DNA of 64,000 nt, taken from positions 1-64,000 of the forward strand of contig NZ_FNCH01000026.1 of the NCBI RefSeq assembly GCF_900100705.1, written 5' to 3'. Both the position numbers and the translations under genes were made by a program. The stretch is from Pedobacter terrae. Lineage in GTDB: Bacteria > Bacteroidota > Bacteroidia > Sphingobacteriales > Sphingobacteriaceae. Below, piece after piece: positions 26,201-34,254 of this stretch. Positions within the stretch are counted from its first letter, which is position 1; each line of letters starts with the position of its first letter. A model generated the notes under the pieces. The model made no database searches. It was not told where the DNA came from and was given only the letters and a program-made list of their open reading frames with translations.

Positions 26201-26370
26201 ACACCTGGCATTGCATTACCTTTTTCATCAACAATCTTCCCTTTTACCACAGTTTGTGCCTGCGCGATAAAAGCTGAAAATATTAGTGTTGCCAATAACA
26301 TCACCTTGGGGAGATACCTGAAAAATTTCCAGCGCGACGTTACAGAAAATTGTAAAATTTCACTTCTCAT
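23266..26370 (-). CDS. SusC/RagA-family TonB-dependent transporter (pair 1)
   Basis: A 1034-residue outer-membrane transporter for oligosaccharides. After a signal peptide (ending AQAQ, about residue 39) comes a carboxypeptidase-D-like regulatory domain (VVKGKIVDEKGNAMPGVGVLL), a TonB-box region (LGQVVVVGYGTQRKEAVTG), the plug domain (PLVVLDGIPF, ATAIYGSRGANGVILLTT) and the beta-barrel ending in YVAGLNLTF with the C-terminal aromatic residue. It heads the leftward unit SusC-SusD-(GH115). The long upstream region (about 940 bp) has a TAAATTTG box and a LacI-like half-palindrome. A later ATG (residue 23) is an alternative start. Confidence 0.95.
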   Translation of the reverse strand: MRSEILQFSVTSRWKFFRYLPKVMLLATLIFSAFIAQAQTVVKGKIVDEKGNAMPGVGVLLKGTNTSTSSQDNGSFSITTTGANPVLIFSFVGYTNKEVPVKGQGTINVTLQPSAAELGQVVVVGYGTQRKEAVTGSVASIGGEKIREVPAPNIAQAIQGRLAGVNISQTSTKPGATMQILIRGQRSLSASNEPLVVLDGIPFPGSIGDINPNDIKSIDILKDASATAIYGSRGANGVILLTTNRGQIGAPAKISYNTYTGLQTLFAKYPMMNGPEFIALRKAAGLFTTLGVDESNDVNTDWQDLFYNKSAIVTSHDLGVTGGSATSNYSFGGGYYKNQSLIPTQQYTRYSMKASLDQQIGKLFRVGFTTNNNYNISEGNQVGIYGNLSNTPISNPYNADGSLKRTVRMPQDEAFVYTNGIVKDLHDKWLNETRGFATYNSLYGEVKIPWVEGLKYRANLGLDFIQSNNGNFTGVGVGNTTATTPSTAGVSNSQTYHWTLENLLTYDRSFGKHTFNAVALYSAEQNKFNSSSMTARDIPSEAFQFYNLGQANGEITIGSGTPQNPLYTLTGLVSYMGRIMYSYDNKYLLSATLRSDASSRLAPGHKWHTYPAVSVGWNMMNESFMKDITVIDKLKIRVGYGQTSNQAVAPYQTLGLLNTRPYNFGDNTYATGYYVSQLPSPGLGWEYSETWNYGLDFSILKNRISGTFEYYDTKTKDILLSVALPSTAGVGSYTANIGQTQNKGWELSLNGVILENQGGWTWDVGFNITANRNKLTALASGQTRDEGNAWFVGHNINAIYDYEKIGLWQAGDPYLNVLEPGGNVGMIKVKYTGDYDANGAPTRAIGAADRQIIDIDPKFTGGFNTRVAYKGFDLNVVGLFKSGGTLVSTLYGSAGYLNLLTGRRNNVKVDYWTPDNTDAKYPKPGGIASGDNPKYGSTLGYFDASFLKIRTISLGYDFNRDLIKNSNVKLRMYLTVQNPFVMFSPYHRESGMDPETNSYGDENQAVNSYQRRILTIGTNTPSTRNYVAGLNLTF

Positions 26371-26861
26371 AATTAATGGTTTATAATGGTTAAAGAATAA
26401 AGAAAAGACCAGCTGTGATTTGGAAAATCAGCATGTACATGATTACATCACACACCGAAAATTAATGAGCAATATCTTGCTGGTTCAATTCAGATTTATT
26501 CTGCGATAAAGATATTTGGATTGCTCATCTGCTTATGATTTAATTGTACATATTAATAGAATAAATGTTCAAATCGAAAATGGGCTATGATTAAATGAGG
26601 AGCATAAAAATGGAACTGCAAAAGAAGTTATTTATCAGACAAAATTTTGCTGTCAGAATAAAAATACGTATTATTAAGAATAAAAAAGCAGAGTTAAAAA
26701 CAGCCTCAGACACAAAATAAAGCAATTTTTAACCAAAAAACATACCTTTTATATTTACTTTTAAAAGCTAATTTAGACTATAATCTTCATACCTAATATG
26801 CATAAAAATGATTACGAAAAAGGTATAAATTTAACAGAAAACGCAAAAAATCTGCTTTATG

Positions 26862-26871
26862 CAATCGGTTG
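26862..26871. promoter_or_regulatory. LacI-like imperfect palindrome CAATCGGTTG
   Basis: This differs by one base from the perfect palindrome CAATCGATTG found at 44925-44934 and 61036-61045, both also upstream of catabolic genes. It lies about 490 bp upstream of the SusC gene. The central CG with AT-rich arms is the usual form of LacI-family operators. It could also be chance. Confidence 0.35.
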
Positions 26872-26931
26872 AATTTTTGTTTTTATTTTAAAAAACCAGC
26901 TAACTAAATAACCGTATTATACTATAATCAT

Positions 26932-26939
26932 CAAATTTA
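26932..26939 (-). promoter_or_regulatory. Candidate -7 box of SusC/D pair 1
   Basis: The minus strand reads TAAATTTG, a full TAnnTTTG match, with no TTG at the -33 distance, as might be expected of an activator-dependent promoter. If used, the leader of the SusC mRNA would be about 550 bases. The rest of 26371-26930 is AT-rich and shows no gene on either strand. Confidence 0.35.
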
Positions 26940-26969
26940 TTCTACAATCACACAGACCTATATAATGGT

Positions 26970-27083
26970 CGTCATCCCGACCGAAGCCACGCGAAGTGGA
27001 GAGATCTTTGTACTAAACTATTAAAATCAGATTTAAAAGATTTCTCCCCGCCTGCACGGGCAGGCACTGCGGTCGAAATGACG
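26970..27083. repeat. REP-like dispersed repeat with CGTCAT/ATGACG ends
   Basis: The element starts CGTCATCCCGACC and ends GGTCGAAATGACG, so the ends are inverted repeats of each other. It contains the CCGCCTGCACGGGCAGGC core, one base different from the copies at 241-330 and 57012-57114. It lies between the SusC promoter region and the 3' end of the acetylesterase gene. I see nothing else in 27084-27315. Confidence 0.65.
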
Positions 27084-27315
27084 TTTTTCTATGAGAGATT
27101 CTTTAGCAACCTGGTGCCATTAATCATTCACATTAATTTATAAAATAAATTGTTTCGAAGTAAGACAGCAAGATGCTATGCATATTTCTAATAAAAATTT
27201 AAATAGGCTAATTCTTAAAGTTCATAGCCACGCTACGACCAGAAACAAAAGAATTTCCACAACTAAAGCTAATCTTTGCTATCTTTCCCGGCAGAAATTT
27301 TCAGTTATACATATG

Positions 27316-29283
27316 CTATTTATTCACTTCCGCTTCAAAAGGAGAAGCCGGTAATCCTGCTTTGTTGTATAAGTTAGCCCGATCCGGATTATCAGCCCAT
27401 GCATAACGGACAAAGACCGGCTTTACCACCATAGGGCTAGAAAGCAAAACTTGATCTCCTACGACCCTGGCTTCGGCCCAATAGAACACCTTATCCTCAC
27501 CCGCAAGGGCGAAACCGCTCAGTTTGTCAGCTCCTTTTATCATTAACCCAGATGAACTGTGGTCAAAATTTATGGCCAATTCAGATCCATTTAATTGATT
27601 TGATTTGTAAATAGGTCCTGAATAGGCAATCTGCTGATCATGGTAAGCTAAATGTTCGGCCCATAGTGCCAAACGTTCACCCACATCTTTTTTATCCAGC
27701 GGATGGATATCATTCCACTCGCCAGCATCAATGGCTACAGCCATCCCGGTATTGGGTACAGCAAGTGCCTGCAGCTGGCTTTGCCTAAACTGCGCCCAAT
27801 TGCTCTCTTCCGGCAAATAGTTGGCTTCCATAAAATTAGGCAACTGCGCATAAATAAAAGGCAGATCTCCTTGTTTCCATTTATTACGCCAGTCTTTTAT
27901 CAGTGCCGGCAACAATTGCGCATATGCTTTCGGATCTCCGGTATTCGACTCGCCCTGGTACCACACAAAACCTTTTATGGCAAATTTTATGGCCGGCGCA
28001 ACCATGGTATTGAATAATCCGGTTGGCTCATTCTGTGCAACCAAGGGCATCTCGGCGTCGACACGAAAACCTGGGTTTTGCCTGGGTTGTGCATAACCGA
28101 CTTCGAAACTCCATTCTCCACGTAAGTCTATTTTTTTATCGGAAGTGATTAAGGAATAATTTTTATCGGGTACAAAGCCGCCTTTACCACTGTTACTGAT
28201 GACCTTAACGATAAGAATATTTTTTCCTGTTTTCAGTAGTCCGGCCGGAATAACATACCTGCGGGGTGGATATTGATAGGTCGTATTGCCGATAAATTTA
28301 CCATTTAGGAAAACCGAATCTGCATCAATAATGCGTCCGATATAAAGTTTAGCTTGCTGTCCGCTCATTTCAGCGGGAATCTGCAGTTCTTTTCTGAAAT
28401 AAAAAATCCCGTTAATATTCCGGATTCCCTGATCAGCCCAGTAGCCAGGCATCCAAAATTTTCGCCAGCCGCTGGCATCAAAACCTGGATCGATCCATTT
28501 TACCGGACCTGAAAGTCCTTCGTCAACTATCGGAGCTGATGTTGCCGGCCTGGCCAAGTTCTTCTCTTTAAGCTTGCTCTGGTAATTGGCCATAAAAACC
28601 GAATCCCTAAAATTGTTTATTTTTTTTAATTGTTCCGGATTTGTTAAGAATGCATCACGGCTCATCCAGGCCTCAATCGGGGTGCCCCCAACGCTTGAAT
28701 TGATGATACCTATAGGAATATGATATTTTTGAAAGAGCGTTTTTGCAAAGAAATAACTGGTACCTCCAAAACTTAATATATCTGCACCAATGGCAGGAAC
28801 CCATTTTCCGGGAGGAAGATCTGCAGCTTCTCCTGATAAGTTTGCTTTAGTAGGAACAAAAAAGTTCCGGATTAAAGGAAAATGATCCTTTTCAATCACC
28901 TGTGGATAAGCTTCTTTTAACCGTTCCATCGGTAAGGCCATATTAGACTGCCCTGAACAAAACCAAACATCTCCCAGCATGATATCATCCACGACAACTG
29001 TATTTTCACCTTTAATAATCATTTTAAAAGGACCACCAGCTTTTATTTTGCCCATTTTCACCGCCCATGATCCCTGATCATCGGTGGTAGCTTTATAGAT
29101 TTTCCCGTTAAAACTGATGGTTATTTTTTCTTTTGGTGCTCCCCAGCCCCAAATCGTTAACGGAGTTTCGCGCTGGAGCACCATGTGGCTGGATACCAAT
29201 TGTGGCAGGGTAACTTTAGCAGAGACCGAAAAACTGAAAAGCAGTACCCAGGTTAGCACACAAAAAACCAATTTTATTTTCAT
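27316..29283 (-). CDS. SASA-family carbohydrate acetylesterase
   Basis: A 655-residue secreted esterase of the sialate O-acetylesterase (SASA/DUF303) superfamily. In plant-polysaccharide loci such enzymes usually remove acetyl groups from xylan. After the signal peptide (ending SVSA, about 21) comes an immunoglobulin-like start (LPQLVSSHMVLQRETPLTIWG). The catalytic SGNH-like domain has FCSGQSNMALPM (nucleophile Ser) and GFVWYQGESNTGD, with a jelly-roll insertion (about 230-370) as in other long SASA proteins. I start at the ATG at 29283; an upstream TTG at 29295 would add four residues. It follows the GH43 gene by about 135 bp on the same strand, so the two are likely co-transcribed. Confidence 0.88.
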   Translation of the reverse strand: MKIKLVFCVLTWVLLFSFSVSAKVTLPQLVSSHMVLQRETPLTIWGWGAPKEKITISFNGKIYKATTDDQGSWAVKMGKIKAGGPFKMIIKGENTVVVDDIMLGDVWFCSGQSNMALPMERLKEAYPQVIEKDHFPLIRNFFVPTKANLSGEAADLPPGKWVPAIGADILSFGGTSYFFAKTLFQKYHIPIGIINSSVGGTPIEAWMSRDAFLTNPEQLKKINNFRDSVFMANYQSKLKEKNLARPATSAPIVDEGLSGPVKWIDPGFDASGWRKFWMPGYWADQGIRNINGIFYFRKELQIPAEMSGQQAKLYIGRIIDADSVFLNGKFIGNTTYQYPPRRYVIPAGLLKTGKNILIVKVISNSGKGGFVPDKNYSLITSDKKIDLRGEWSFEVGYAQPRQNPGFRVDAEMPLVAQNEPTGLFNTMVAPAIKFAIKGFVWYQGESNTGDPKAYAQLLPALIKDWRNKWKQGDLPFIYAQLPNFMEANYLPEESNWAQFRQSQLQALAVPNTGMAVAIDAGEWNDIHPLDKKDVGERLALWAEHLAYHDQQIAYSGPIYKSNQLNGSELAINFDHSSSGLMIKGADKLSGFALAGEDKVFYWAEARVVGDQVLLSSPMVVKPVFVRYAWADNPDRANLYNKAGLPASPFEAEVNK

Positions 29284-29417
29284 ATTCTTAATCAATTCCC
29301 AAAACTATTTAACCGATCTAAGCTTTTTTTTTCCATTTGAGTATAATACGGCCATTAATGTTCAAAATTGCTTAGCTCAACAGGAATAATCTTCATCATA
29401 TTTTTAAACAACCTGGC

Positions 29418-30971
29418 TTAATCCAACCTGATATGGAAATAATCAAAATCTGCGTACCCACCAATTTGTTCCGTAGCATAGTTGAAAAGACCAAACCGAT
29501 AGCCCATAAAATGCGGTAAGGTGTAAGCCATTTTTAGCTTTTCGCCAACCGTATTCCATGATTTACCATCTAAGCTGTAAGCGAAAGAAGCCAGGTCATG
29601 ACGATCCTTAAAATCACAACTCACCTTTAAATAAATTTTTTGCTGGTTGAGTGGAATTTTGATGCTTTCTATCGGCTGATTATCGTTTACTGTAGTCACC
29701 ACGATAAATAAACCTTCTTTTAAAGATTTAACGCCAATCCATCCATACTTTTTTTGAAGCAATAACATGCCGGTGCAATCCCCAATTTTCATATTTTTCA
29801 GATCGATGCTGGTTTCAGCTGAACTCGCCGGACCAACTGTTCTTTGGGTAAGGGTATTTCTGGCCGAAAGCACTGAGCTATCAATCCTGGAGGTTTGGAT
29901 GGTTAGATAACCTTTTCTTTTGGTGAGCGACCAGTTGGCATCATCTGGATTATGGTTCCATTGCCATACTTTTTTGAGCCCTTTCCACGCTCCTTCACCA
30001 TCGAAATTATCAGAATCTACAATACCAGGAATCAGGCTTTGATTTTTAGCCAGCTGAAGTGTATCCGGAACTTTTGAATTTACGCCCAGAACCGGCCAGC
30101 CCTGCTCCCATTTAACCGGAACGAGATAAGGAATCCGGCCAACTGCACCGTAATCGCGAAAGAGGTATGAAAACCACTCACCTTCAGGGGTACTGATCAA
30201 TCCACCCTGCGCTACTCCTTTATCCTGAAGACCGATTTTCCCCGTGTAGGGCCCCATTAGTTTGTCGGCTTTATGAATAATTACGGTACGCATACTGTTT
30301 TTTGGCCAGGTAATATTGAACAGATAATATTTGTCTTTTACCTTGAAAAGTTGAGAACCTTCAGCAGGCAAACCTGGGTTATCGCCAGCCACCTGCGTGG
30401 CATTTTCGATCAATACCTGAGGGCTTGAACCAGTTTTTATGCCAGATAAATCGGTATTTAACTCCGCAAGCATAATCTTACCTGCGCCATAAACCATAAA
30501 TACCCTGCCTTTTTCAAAAAACAGGGAATGATCATGAAGTGCAGGACTAAAGGCAGACCTTTTCCATGGGCCTTTTTCAATATCTTTAGTAGAATAGATG
30601 TATGTTTTGTTGGTTGTACCAGAAAAAGTACTCACATAAAACCGGCCTTCATGATAGCGTAAACTACTGGCCCACGATCCTCTCCCATAATCATTTTTGC
30701 CATGAGTTAAATTTAGCTGATCGGTGTTGGCAAGGGTATCATAAACATAAGTTACCATCTTCCAGTTTACTAAATCAGTAGACTTCATAATCGGAAGACC
30801 TGGACTCATGTGCATGGTTGTACTGCTCATATAATAGGTTTTTCCTACCCTAATGATCGATGGATCGGGTACATCAGCAAAGATGATGGGATTTGTGGCC
30901 TGGCTATGGGCTGAAAAATGGAACAATCCATTTAAAAGCACTACACACAGATAAAATACTAGATTTTTCAT
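29418..30971 (-). CDS. GH43 glycosidase (xylosidase/arabinofuranosidase type)
   Basis: A 517-residue secreted five-bladed propeller glycosidase. A signal peptide (about 1-23, ending AHSQ) is followed by the GH43 start NPIIFADVPDPSIIRVGKTYYM with the catalytic base Asp. The motif GLPAEGSQLFKVKDKYYLF has the likely acid Glu, and the transition-state Asp is probably in the SPALHDHSLFFE region. After residue 330 comes a beta-sandwich (about 330-517) of the kind fused to many GH43 beta-xylosidases. Family activity is release of xylose or arabinose; which one cannot be told here. It heads a GH43-acetylesterase unit. Confidence 0.88.
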   Translation of the reverse strand: MKNLVFYLCVVLLNGLFHFSAHSQATNPIIFADVPDPSIIRVGKTYYMSSTTMHMSPGLPIMKSTDLVNWKMVTYVYDTLANTDQLNLTHGKNDYGRGSWASSLRYHEGRFYVSTFSGTTNKTYIYSTKDIEKGPWKRSAFSPALHDHSLFFEKGRVFMVYGAGKIMLAELNTDLSGIKTGSSPQVLIENATQVAGDNPGLPAEGSQLFKVKDKYYLFNITWPKNSMRTVIIHKADKLMGPYTGKIGLQDKGVAQGGLISTPEGEWFSYLFRDYGAVGRIPYLVPVKWEQGWPVLGVNSKVPDTLQLAKNQSLIPGIVDSDNFDGEGAWKGLKKVWQWNHNPDDANWSLTKRKGYLTIQTSRIDSSVLSARNTLTQRTVGPASSAETSIDLKNMKIGDCTGMLLLQKKYGWIGVKSLKEGLFIVVTTVNDNQPIESIKIPLNQQKIYLKVSCDFKDRHDLASFAYSLDGKSWNTVGEKLKMAYTLPHFMGYRFGLFNYATEQIGGYADFDYFHIRLD

Positions 30972-31089
30972 AATTGGGGTAAATTGATTTACTAAAATAG
31001 TGATATCATCATATAACCTGAGTTTGATTATTAATATTGCCTCTAAGGAGCTTATACCATCTTTTTGATTAATCGACCGTCACCCTGAT

Positions 31090-31103
31090 CCGATAGCTAT
31101 CGG
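31090..31103. repeat. Perfect 14-bp palindrome within a CACCCTGA...TTCAGG repeat
   Basis: CCGATAGCTATCGG is its own reverse complement. It lies in CACCCTGA...TTCAGGTCTTTC, which resembles the hairpin at 57212-57232 (ACCCTGAA/TTCAGGGT, then CTTTC). It is part of a repeat island (30972-31562) that holds no gene that I can see. Confidence 0.5.
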
Positions 31104-31315
31104 ATTTATTTCAGGTCTTTCCTGCTAAAAAGATGCTGACCACGAAGTAGCTGCAAGGCCATTGAAAATATTATTTCTACTTGTAAAACAAGTTCAGCAT
31201 GGCGAATCGTTCAGGGATAGGTCGTTTATAAGACAGTATTTTAATAAATAATTATCGAGTTCAGGTTATAAACTTCGCTAAAGTTTGTCACGTTGTGATA
31301 AGCTTAAGAAATATC

Positions 31316-31413
31316 GTCATTGCGAGGAGGAACGACGAACCAATCTCTGCCGGGATTGATTCTCGCTATAAAAGATTGCTTCGTCGGCTGAAAAAGCCTT
31401 CTCGCAATGACGG
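31316..31413. repeat. 98-bp palindromic element bounded by CGTCATTGCGAG
   Basis: CGTCATTGCGAG (31316-31327) pairs exactly with CTCGCAATGACG (31402-31413). Further in, CGACGAACCAATCT is matched by AGATTGCTTCGTCG with one mismatch, giving a nearly full-length imperfect hairpin. This form is widespread between genes in Bacteroidota and some other bacteria. A short related start, CGTCATTGCGAAA, is also at about 51950. Confidence 0.7.
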
Positions 31414-31469
31414 TTCTTCTAAGAGAACCATATCTTTTATTCTCTTCTCATTAATATATCTTAAAAGAT

Positions 31470-31502
31470 ATCGTCATTCCCAATTAAGTCGGGAATGACG
31501 AT
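31470..31502. repeat. Short perfect hairpin ATCGTCATTCCC/GGGAATGACGAT
   Basis: Two 12-base arms pair exactly over a nine-base loop, about 60 bp past the stop codon of the xylanase gene. It shares the CGTCAT/ATGACG ends of the other dispersed repeats. It could also mark the end of the long Xus operon transcript. Confidence 0.65.
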
Positions 31503-31562
31503 TCTTCGGGGAGAGCTATATCTTTAATGCTTTTTAAACAAAGTTATCAATACAAAAAAAGG

Positions 31563-33245
31563 TTATTTGCCTTTAAGGGCTTCTGCAACACCTACATAAG
31601 CAGGTTTACGCACAAAACCTCCTGTCCACAATCCAATTGGCTCATCAGGTCTCCAAAATGAACTGGCCGGGCTATCTAAAGGGCTCCAGATCGTAATGCC
31701 ATAACGTTGAGCAGGTGGTATAATCTCAAAATATTTATCAATCACATATTTGTACATATCTGCCTGTGCCTTGTATTCTGCTTCGGTTACTACAGCTATC
31801 TTTTTATTCGAAACGCCAAGATCCAGTTCAGATATCTTAACCACCTTACCTGTAGCAGCCAACAATTTAAACATTTCGACTATTTTCCCTTTATCAGTTT
31901 CTGTACCCATATGCATTTGCGTACCAATGCCATCTACCTTGGCGCCTTTGCTTTCAATATATTTTACATACTCAATCAGGCCCCTGCATTTATCAAGACT
32001 GCTTTCCAATCCATAATCGTTTATAAAATGAATATCAGTGGCGTTACCGTACTGGCGTGCAAGCTTAAATGCAGTTACAGCATAATCTTTACCCAAATAA
32101 TCCTGCCAATAAAATTCGTCAGCAGCTATATTCGTTTTACCTACGCCTGTCTTCAACAGTGATGGATCAGGCCAATCAGACATTGGCTCATTAACCACAT
32201 CCCATGCTTTTACATTGGCTTTACTAACAGCAAGCATTCCGGCAATCCACTTATCAAGGGCAGCGGTTAAAATCGTTTTTTTCTCATCGGCTGTTTTTTC
32301 AATGATCTTATCGCCCCCATTTGGATTTACCCTATTAATGGAGATTTTATCCATAGAAATTTTGCCGGCATAGGCTCCAAAGCTAAAAACCAAACGTGTT
32401 CTATCACCAACAGTGATGGTTTTTTCCAGTTGTACCAACTTCCAATCGGTTGAAACATCAAAAGAACCAAAATCATCTGCTCCGTAGCTTTTGGTTTCTT
32501 GTGCAGCTACTGAAGCTGTTCCAGCTACACTTCCCTTCACATAAAAGCTGAGTTTATATTTTGAAGCATTTTGAAATGGAGTTGTAAAATCCATCGCAGT
32601 CTGTGCTTCCCAGGAATTAACTGCCTTAGGATTAGACATATTAAGCGCATAACCTGTACCACCATATCCATCACCCTTTGCCGAAACCTCCCTAACAGAA
32701 CTATTTCCCCAGCCAAACCAACCTGAAATATTTCCCGATTCAAAATCACCGTTGGTTATCAGGTTATCCTCAAGCGCAGGCCCGCTGGTTCCTTTAATTA
32801 TGGTAGGTGCGATTAAACTGTTCAGGTATTTGGCATTTTGGTTGGCATGCCAGCAAAGGGTATGTCCATACACTTCCATTCCTGAACTTTTAGCATTTTC
32901 GAGTAATTTCTTCACATTATCAAAATCCATACTGCCATCATCTTTCACAATAGCGCCATGTTTCATTTCATAACCGATTACAATCTGGTTAAAATTGTTG
33001 TTCGCCAGGCGATATAATACCCCTTTGTTATTGTATTCGGTAAGTGAGGTGGCTACTCCAAATTTAAAATCAGGATTGGCCGACCAGTTGAAGTAAGATT
33101 TTAAGGCTTTGTAAGCGTCAATCTGTTCCTGTGCAGCTATTGATGCAGGTTTTTCGACAGAAAAATCAAGTGCTTCCTGCTTTTTGCAGGATACCGATAA
33201 AACCGGAAGACCGATAATTAAGGCAATTTTATAAATATTTTTCAT
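31563..33245 (-). CDS. xyn10C: GH10 endo-xylanase with inserted carbohydrate-binding module (Xyn10C-like)
   Basis: A 560-residue surface lipoprotein (lipobox before Cys20, VLSVSCKK) that cuts the xylan backbone. The GH10 barrel begins at about 60 (FKFGVATSLTEY) with VYGHTLCWHANQ. It is interrupted at about 155-305 by a CBM4/22-like beta-sandwich (NLITNGDFESGNISGWFGWG to MDKISINRV), then resumes. The acid/base Glu is in AWDVVNEP and the nucleophile Glu in VKISELDLG. An inserted module at this point is the hallmark of the xylanase that ends Xus loci in Bacteroides and Prevotella. It follows the DUF1735 protein gene by 12 bases and is the last gene of the operon. Confidence 0.94.
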   Translation of the reverse strand: MKNIYKIALIIGLPVLSVSCKKQEALDFSVEKPASIAAQEQIDAYKALKSYFNWSANPDFKFGVATSLTEYNNKGVLYRLANNNFNQIVIGYEMKHGAIVKDDGSMDFDNVKKLLENAKSSGMEVYGHTLCWHANQNAKYLNSLIAPTIIKGTSGPALEDNLITNGDFESGNISGWFGWGNSSVREVSAKGDGYGGTGYALNMSNPKAVNSWEAQTAMDFTTPFQNASKYKLSFYVKGSVAGTASVAAQETKSYGADDFGSFDVSTDWKLVQLEKTITVGDRTRLVFSFGAYAGKISMDKISINRVNPNGGDKIIEKTADEKKTILTAALDKWIAGMLAVSKANVKAWDVVNEPMSDWPDPSLLKTGVGKTNIAADEFYWQDYLGKDYAVTAFKLARQYGNATDIHFINDYGLESSLDKCRGLIEYVKYIESKGAKVDGIGTQMHMGTETDKGKIVEMFKLLAATGKVVKISELDLGVSNKKIAVVTEAEYKAQADMYKYVIDKYFEIIPPAQRYGITIWSPLDSPASSFWRPDEPIGLWTGGFVRKPAYVGVAEALKGK

Positions 33246-33257
33246 CTTGATTGCATT

Positions 33258-34226
33258 TTATTTTTTAACCGGATTAAAGGTTTCCATCGTTACGCCACGG
33301 TTACGCATTACGAGCGTATCGGTAGTGGCTACAGACATATCGCTGAGGTCGATGTTGTAGTTTAGGTAAAGTGCATCCCTGTCCGTATTTCCCCAGCTGT
33401 TCTTTTCGCCCCTTTTGATAAATTTGCCATTTCCATTAGCTGTAAACGTATTATCGGCAGCAGCCACCGTACAGTTGCCTGAATTATCGAAAGTAAGCAG
33501 CAATTTGCAGGTGATATTGCGGTTGTCTTTATCTTTAAATACCGCATTAAATGTATTGGATTTTAAGGAAGTAGTTACCACCTGATTAACCTCATCACTT
33601 TCAACAAAGGTCATGTGCCGGCTAATAGTTTTATTCAAACTGGTATTGCCGTTTTTACCACTGATTACATCTTTACCGCGGCGCAGGTAATAGCCGTGCC
33701 ATGGGTTGATGTATTTGATGGCATACAAAGTATAGTTCTTGGCTTCCAGTACCTTATCAGCATTTTGTACTGAAGTCATCCGGAGCGGAATGACGTATGT
33801 ATTTTTCAACGCGAGCGGATCGGCAAAAAAAGCGTCGGTAAGCTGTACCTGGACTCCTCCGGTAATTTTACCTTTTGGTATCGTAATAGAACCACCCTGA
33901 AGGCTATAGTAGTTTGCCGGCATGGCCACCACATTTTCTGCACCGCCAAAAGTAAGGTTGCTGGCCAGGGTATTATCTACCGCCACACCAATACTCACAT
34001 CATTTTTAACTTCATATACACCACCCGTTGTGGCCATGATTTCGCAACGGTGCAGGTTGTCCAGTGAGGTATCATATAAATCCTCACCAAGGGTAATGGT
34101 ACGAACAGGACTTTGGTATGCAAAATAAACGGTTTGGGTTCCATAATCGGGAAATTCCCATTCCTGATTTTTGCATGCCCCTAAAAATACGGCCACTGCC
34201 AGCAAAAATTGGATTCTCTTTTTCAT
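33258..34226 (-). CDS. xusE: DUF1735/DUF5627-type surface glycan-binding lipoprotein (XusE-like)
   Basis: A 322-residue lipoprotein (lipobox before Cys18, FLGACKN). The first half has beta-sandwich features of the DUF1735 (BT_3987-like) domain (VYFAYQSPVRTITLGEDLYD, YSLQGGSITIPKGKITGGVQV, YVIPLRMTSV); the second half is a separate beta-rich domain (about 170-320). In Xus loci the protein at this place, between susD and the GH10 gene, is called XusE and is thought to bind xylan at the cell surface. It lies 28 bases after the SusD gene. The symbol rests on position and domain type, not on a search. Confidence 0.85.
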   Translation of the reverse strand: MKKRIQFLLAVAVFLGACKNQEWEFPDYGTQTVYFAYQSPVRTITLGEDLYDTSLDNLHRCEIMATTGGVYEVKNDVSIGVAVDNTLASNLTFGGAENVVAMPANYYSLQGGSITIPKGKITGGVQVQLTDAFFADPLALKNTYVIPLRMTSVQNADKVLEAKNYTLYAIKYINPWHGYYLRRGKDVISGKNGNTSLNKTISRHMTFVESDEVNQVVTTSLKSNTFNAVFKDKDNRNITCKLLLTFDNSGNCTVAAADNTFTANGNGKFIKRGEKNSWGNTDRDALYLNYNIDLSDMSVATTDTLVMRNRGVTMETFNPVKK

Positions 34227-34254
34227 TTTCTTTAATTTTAATCCTGGTTATGAA

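Noticed and set aside
30972..31562. Possible CRISPR or insertion-sequence remnant in a repeat-rich gap
   Set aside because: The repeats are palindromic, differ in sequence and are not regularly spaced with unique spacers; no transposase frame is present.
31707..32162. A 151-codon open frame on the plus strand
   Set aside because: It is antisense to the GH10 xylanase with intact catalytic motifs.
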